Below are positions 61,059 through 64,000 of a DNA stretch of 64,000 bases, piece after piece. The notes beneath the pieces are model-generated. The model saw nothing but the letters and a program-made list of their open reading frames with translations. It made no database searches and had not been told where the DNA came from. The stretch comes from Pseudomonas frederiksbergensis (GTDB lineage Bacteria; Pseudomonadota; Gammaproteobacteria; Pseudomonadales; Pseudomonadaceae): NCBI RefSeq assembly GCF_003732705.1, contig NZ_MOBR01000015.1, positions 186,001 through 250,000 of the forward strand. Direction: 5' to 3'. The stretch's first letter is position 1; every line of letters starts with the position of its first letter. The position numbers and the translations under genes were made by a program.

Positions 61059-62075
61059 TCAGTTCAGTGAGGCACTCACCTTATCCGCCACATCCTTCGG
61101 CAACCACGCCTGCCACACGTCCGGATGCGCCTTCATGAACGCCTCCGCCGCCTGGCGCGGTGCGGTGTGTTTCTCACTCATCTGCGCCAGGGCCTTGTTC
61201 AATGGCCCGATCGGCAAATCAACCTTTGTGAAGAACTCAGCAATCTGCGGGTATTGCTTCTGGAACGGGGTGGACACGCCAATCGACAGCTTGGAAGCCA
61301 GCGAACGGGTCGGTTTCGGATTCGGGTTATCGGCGTCGGTCAGGGTTTTCCAGGCTTCGGCGTCAAACGGCGGTTCTTCCAGTTGAATCAGCTTGAAGCG
61401 CCCAAGCAACGGCGTCGGGGACCAGTAATAGAACAGCACCGGTTTGCCACGGCGGATCGACGAAGCAATCTCCGCGTCCAGCGCGGCGCCCGAACCACTG
61501 CGGAAGTTCACATAACTGTCGTTCAAGCCGTAGGCCGTGAGTTTCTGCTTGTTGACCACTTCCGAGGTCCAGCCAATCGGGCTGTTGAGGAAGCGGCCCT
61601 TGCCTGGGCTTTCCGGGTCGCTGAAGACATCCTTGTAGCGCGGCAGGTCGCTGACACTGCGCAGGTCCGGCGCCAGGGGCTTGATGCCTTTGGCCGGGTC
61701 GCCCTTGACCACGTATTCCGGCACCCACCAACCCTCGGTGGCGCCCTTGACCGTGTCGCCCAGGCTCACGACCTTGCCTTCGGCTTCCGCCTTGACCCAC
61801 ACCGGACTGCGCCCGGCCCACTCTTCGCCAATGACCTGGATGTCATTGTTGGCCAGGGCGGTCTCAAGCGTGATGGTGGTTCCGGGCAACGTGTCGGTCG
61901 GCAGGCCGTAGCCCTTCTCGACGATGATCCGCAGGATATCGGTGATCAGGCTGCCGCTTTCCCAGTTCAGGTCGGCGAAGTGGATTGGCGCCTGGGCCGC
62001 GAACACCGGGACCGGCGAGGCCAACAAACCAAAGGTGGCCAGGGTAGCGGCCAGCAACTGTCGAAGTCCTTTCAT
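61059..62075 (-). CDS. Glycine betaine/choline-type ABC substrate-binding protein (orphan)
   Basis: 338 residues: signal peptide ending near VFAA (residue 27), then an OpuAC/ProX-type domain (HFADLNWESGSLITDILRII; GTTITLETALANNDIQVIGEEW; GKPVLFYYWSPTPLLGRF). The Trp/Tyr-rich positions suit a quaternary-ammonium ligand. No permease or ATPase gene is adjacent, so it must serve a distant importer, as CbcX, BetX and CaiX do with CbcWV in Pseudomonas. ATG at 62075 has GAGGTG upstream. Confidence 0.85.
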   Translation of the reverse strand: MKGLRQLLAATLATFGLLASPVPVFAAQAPIHFADLNWESGSLITDILRIIVEKGYGLPTDTLPGTTITLETALANNDIQVIGEEWAGRSPVWVKAEAEGKVVSLGDTVKGATEGWWVPEYVVKGDPAKGIKPLAPDLRSVSDLPRYKDVFSDPESPGKGRFLNSPIGWTSEVVNKQKLTAYGLNDSYVNFRSGSGAALDAEIASSIRRGKPVLFYYWSPTPLLGRFKLIQLEEPPFDAEAWKTLTDADNPNPKPTRSLASKLSIGVSTPFQKQYPQIAEFFTKVDLPIGPLNKALAQMSEKHTAPRQAAEAFMKAHPDVWQAWLPKDVADKVSASLN

Positions 62076-62204
62076 GCTTTTGCACCTCGTGCTGTTCACA
62101 GCAATAGCAGGATGGCCTGACAGACAAGACCGCAAGCCTCTGAATACTCAGTCCATTGACTGTAGTAGAGGTTCCCGCTTTTTAGGGATCACGAGGTGCG
62201 AGGA

Positions 62205-62408
62205 TTACTTTTCAGAAGGTTGCTGCAACCGGGCCAATTCCCTTCGCACCATGCTGGCGTACTCCGCCGGACGCAAGGTGTAGATCTGTGACGCCACCCA
62301 AGTCAGCCAACCGCTTTGCAGAACGGCCTTCTGGTCGAACAGGCGCTGGGCCTCGACCTGTGCGCTGGCAAGGTTCTGCACGTGAAAATCGGCGCGGGTC
62401 AGGGGCAT
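62205..62408 (-). CDS. Small hypothetical protein
   Basis: 67 residues, soluble and mostly helical by composition (SAQVEAQRLFDQKAVLQSGW; RRELARLQQPSEK). Its ATG overlaps the upstream gene's TAA (TAATG), so it is translationally coupled to the gene at 62408-62857. Not recognised. Confidence 0.6.
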   Translation of the reverse strand: MPLTRADFHVQNLASAQVEAQRLFDQKAVLQSGWLTWVASQIYTLRPAEYASMVRRELARLQQPSEK

Positions 62409-62857
62409 TACTCGCTGGCCTTGAAGGTCACCAGTTCACCCTTGCGCCACTTGGCGGCCTTGGCCGTCACGGCTTTCAGGGTTTTGGTCAGGCCTTCCTG
62501 CAACTGTTGGTGAGCGGCGAACACCATCACCACGCTATGACCTTCCTTGAACACAATGCCGTGACCGTCGGCGGTGGTGACAAACGCGTAATCGCCCAGG
62601 CCGTAGACCGTCAGTTTGATTTCACGGAACTTGATGTCCAGTTTGCCGCCTTCGCGACTGGGCAATACCGAGGCGCTGAAATGATCGCCGACCTTGAGTT
62701 TGAGGCCGGGCTTGTCGTCCACCACCAGTGCTGCTTCGGTATCGATTTCGGCAATGTAGATGCCTTCAGCGTTCTGTTCGGTGACATAGACAAAACGGGA
62801 CTGAAACTGTTTAACCAACTTCGCACGCAAATCACCCAGGACGAACAACGCGTGCAT
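62408..62857 (-). CDS. Hypothetical protein
   Basis: 149 residues, soluble, with beta-rich repeats of charged strands (SRFVYVTEQNAEGIYIAEID; GLKLKVGDHFSASVLPSRE; GGKLDIKFREIKLTVYGLGD) and a helical, basic C-terminus (TKTLKAVTAKAAKWRKGEL). No known motif found. ATG at 62857 has only a weak ribosome site; the upstream extension to 63001 is hydrophobic and unlike the rest. Operon with the 67-residue gene. Confidence 0.55.
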   Translation of the reverse strand: MHALFVLGDLRAKLVKQFQSRFVYVTEQNAEGIYIAEIDTEAALVVDDKPGLKLKVGDHFSASVLPSREGGKLDIKFREIKLTVYGLGDYAFVTTADGHGIVFKEGHSVVMVFAAHQQLQEGLTKTLKAVTAKAAKWRKGELVTFKASE

Positions 62858-63285
62858 ATCAAGATTACTTACTGCCAAGGAAACATCCCCACATCTGAAA
62901 ATGATGCCGCACGCAGGAAAAACGCACAGCAGAAAAAGCGGCCATGGCGAATGTGTGCCGAATGAGCCGGGTCGAAATCCTGAACTGAGCAGAGCGCTCA
63001 TCTATCGCGAGGTAAGAGAGATTACTGGATTGTCACTCGCGCCGTCCTCCCTGACGTTCGCCAAACCTTGAAGGAAAACACCCTTCTTGCCGCCGGAAAA
63101 AGCGGACTACTGACTTTAGGGAAAAATCCCTTCAATAAAAGCACTTTTCCGACATATCGCCCGTAAAAAATTGCTTTAGATGGATGCCAATCGCCAACAG
63201 TGATGGCGATTCTAGAGCAGCGACGCTCGTCGAGACTACTCAAAACGACGAACACACGTCGGTTAACACACGAAAAGGACTTCTT
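62858..63285. other. 428-base intergenic stretch
   Basis: No supportable gene. It is AT-richer than average and must hold the promoters of the divergent neighbours. A perfect palindrome GGGAAAAATCCC lies at 63119-63130. No terminator or known operator recognised. Confidence 0.5.
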
Positions 63286-63534
63286 ATGTGCACCATGACT
63301 CACTTTGCGAATCACTCGACAATCCACACCAACCACCCGGCGCCCCTGCATCCCGTGGTATTCCAGGCGTATGTCCTGCCCTTTGCAACGCTGGTCATGC
63401 CGCGCTTCCAGGTGATACCGGCCGGCAAGGCGTTCTTCCACATCAAGGAAACGGCCACCGGTCGTGTAAGAGGTTTCCGCACCCACCATAACGAAGCCTG
63501 TGCCCTCGCCCGTTCACTGGCCACACGCACCTGA
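63286..63534 (+). CDS. Small hypothetical protein
   Basis: 82 residues. His-rich N-terminal part (HFANHSTIHTNHPAPLHP) and a conserved-looking C-terminal half (FHIKETATGRVRGFRTHHNE, ACALARSL). No signal peptide or membrane helix. AAAAGGA precedes the ATG at good distance, which supports this start over the one at 63184. Function unknown. Confidence 0.6.
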   Translation: MCTMTHFANHSTIHTNHPAPLHPVVFQAYVLPFATLVMPRFQVIPAGKAFFHIKETATGRVRGFRTHHNEACALARSLATRT

Positions 63535-63694
63535 CGCCCACCATTGCCTTTTATCCCGAATGACGTTTCGTCACGCCGACGACTTAACTCAGCCGTCGGC
63601 CGGCAACTACTGCCATACTGCGCACCCCATGAATTCCGGCCCCTCGGCGGACGGCTTTCAATACAACATAATATTTCCAAGGGAAGGCTGCTAC

Positions 63695-63925
63695 GTGACG
63701 GAATTTGATATCGGTGAATTTTTTATCCGGGGCGAAGCCAGAGAAGTTGAAGGCGAATTCCAGGCTGTCATTGTGATGCGTGCCAAACCACCCTTGACCA
63801 CCGTGACCTATCACCAAGTCGAGAAGGATCGCTGGTTCAAAACCTCGGACGTCGCGTTCATTGCCGCCCAGGAAGCCGCCAAGGCCCTGAAGCTGGCGGT
63901 TGATGGCGGCGCATTGAAAGACTGA
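63695..63925 (+). CDS. Small hypothetical protein (GTG start)
   Basis: 76 residues, MTEFDIGEFFIRGEAREVEG onward, ending AVDGGALKD. It reads as a small alpha/beta domain: two strands (FQAVIVMRAK, TTVTYHQV) and a C-terminal helix (AAQEAAKALKLA). The GTG at 63695 is preferred over an ATG at 63629 because GGAAGG lies eight bases before it. No family recognised; nothing is seen in 63926-64000. Confidence 0.6.
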   Translation: MTEFDIGEFFIRGEAREVEGEFQAVIVMRAKPPLTTVTYHQVEKDRWFKTSDVAFIAAQEAAKALKLAVDGGALKD

Positions 63926-64000
63926 TCCCGCTTTGCCGTCTATGCTCTCCCCTGCTTTCGACCATCGCAATCGAACTCCTGAAGCGCGGCTCCCTCAGAT

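Noticed and set aside
62858..63001. N-terminal extension of the hypothetical protein at 62408
   Set aside because: Hydrophobic and Cys-rich, unlike the rest of the protein, with stop-free reading by chance in a non-coding gap.

Overview
The window looks like chromosomal DNA of a fluorescent Pseudomonas (P. fluorescens group). The evidence is the high GC content, the linked ben-cat benzoate/catechol cluster, many Pseudomonas-type REP/REPIN repeats, and families common in that genus (DUF1652, OsmE, SfnB, AzlCD, fused MrpAB). No rRNA, tRNA, CRISPR array, prophage or insertion sequence was recognised.

Layout. 1-5.2 kb: end of a TonB-dependent receptor, an exported flavin amine oxidase, an exported RidA-like protein and a second TonB receptor, read here as one uptake/oxidation module. 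5.4-9.5 kb: an NDH-2-like oxidoreductase divergent from an Rrf2 regulator, then small lipoproteins and a Nudix hydrolase. 9.5-18 kb: benABCD, benR, catBCA (minus strand) and catR (plus strand), a complete route from benzoate to the beta-ketoadipate enol-lactone stage, with recognisable BenR and CatR operators. 18-23.4 kb: DUF1652, a polysaccharide deacetylase lipoprotein, and a CitMHS transporter/AtuA-like operon divergent from a LysR regulator. 23.4-27.3 kb: a sulfonate/taurine-type ABC importer with two divergent binding proteins. 27.3-33.4 kb: SRAP/YedK, an AT-rich orphan gene, AzlCD, DUF2784, a diguanylate cyclase and DUF3087. 33.5-38.4 kb: ppnN, an exported alpha/beta hydrolase, an orphan response regulator, and two small exported proteins that share a C-terminal motif.

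38.4-48.9 kb is a long minus-strand block. It runs from an SfnB-like flavoprotein, a stand-alone acyl-CoA-dehydrogenase C-terminal domain and a DmoA-like FMN monooxygenase to a truncated acyl-CoA-synthetase-like protein, a five-part Liv-type ABC importer and an FAD/NAD(P)-binding protein. It is best read as an organosulfur (or related) scavenging island of unknown substrate. 49-51.3 kb holds an orphan gene and an XRE-cupin regulator divergent from an EamA exporter. 51.6-57.7 kb is a complete six-gene Mrp/Pha cation/proton antiporter operon. 57.8-64 kb holds DUF3995, DUF2946 and a siderophore-type TonB receptor, an orphan betaine-type binding protein and small unknown proteins.

The most unusual items are the pair of small exported proteins at 37.3-38.3 kb, whose internal repeats and shared C-terminus are conserved with only synonymous changes, and the DmoA/SfnB/Liv block with its two half-length enzymes.
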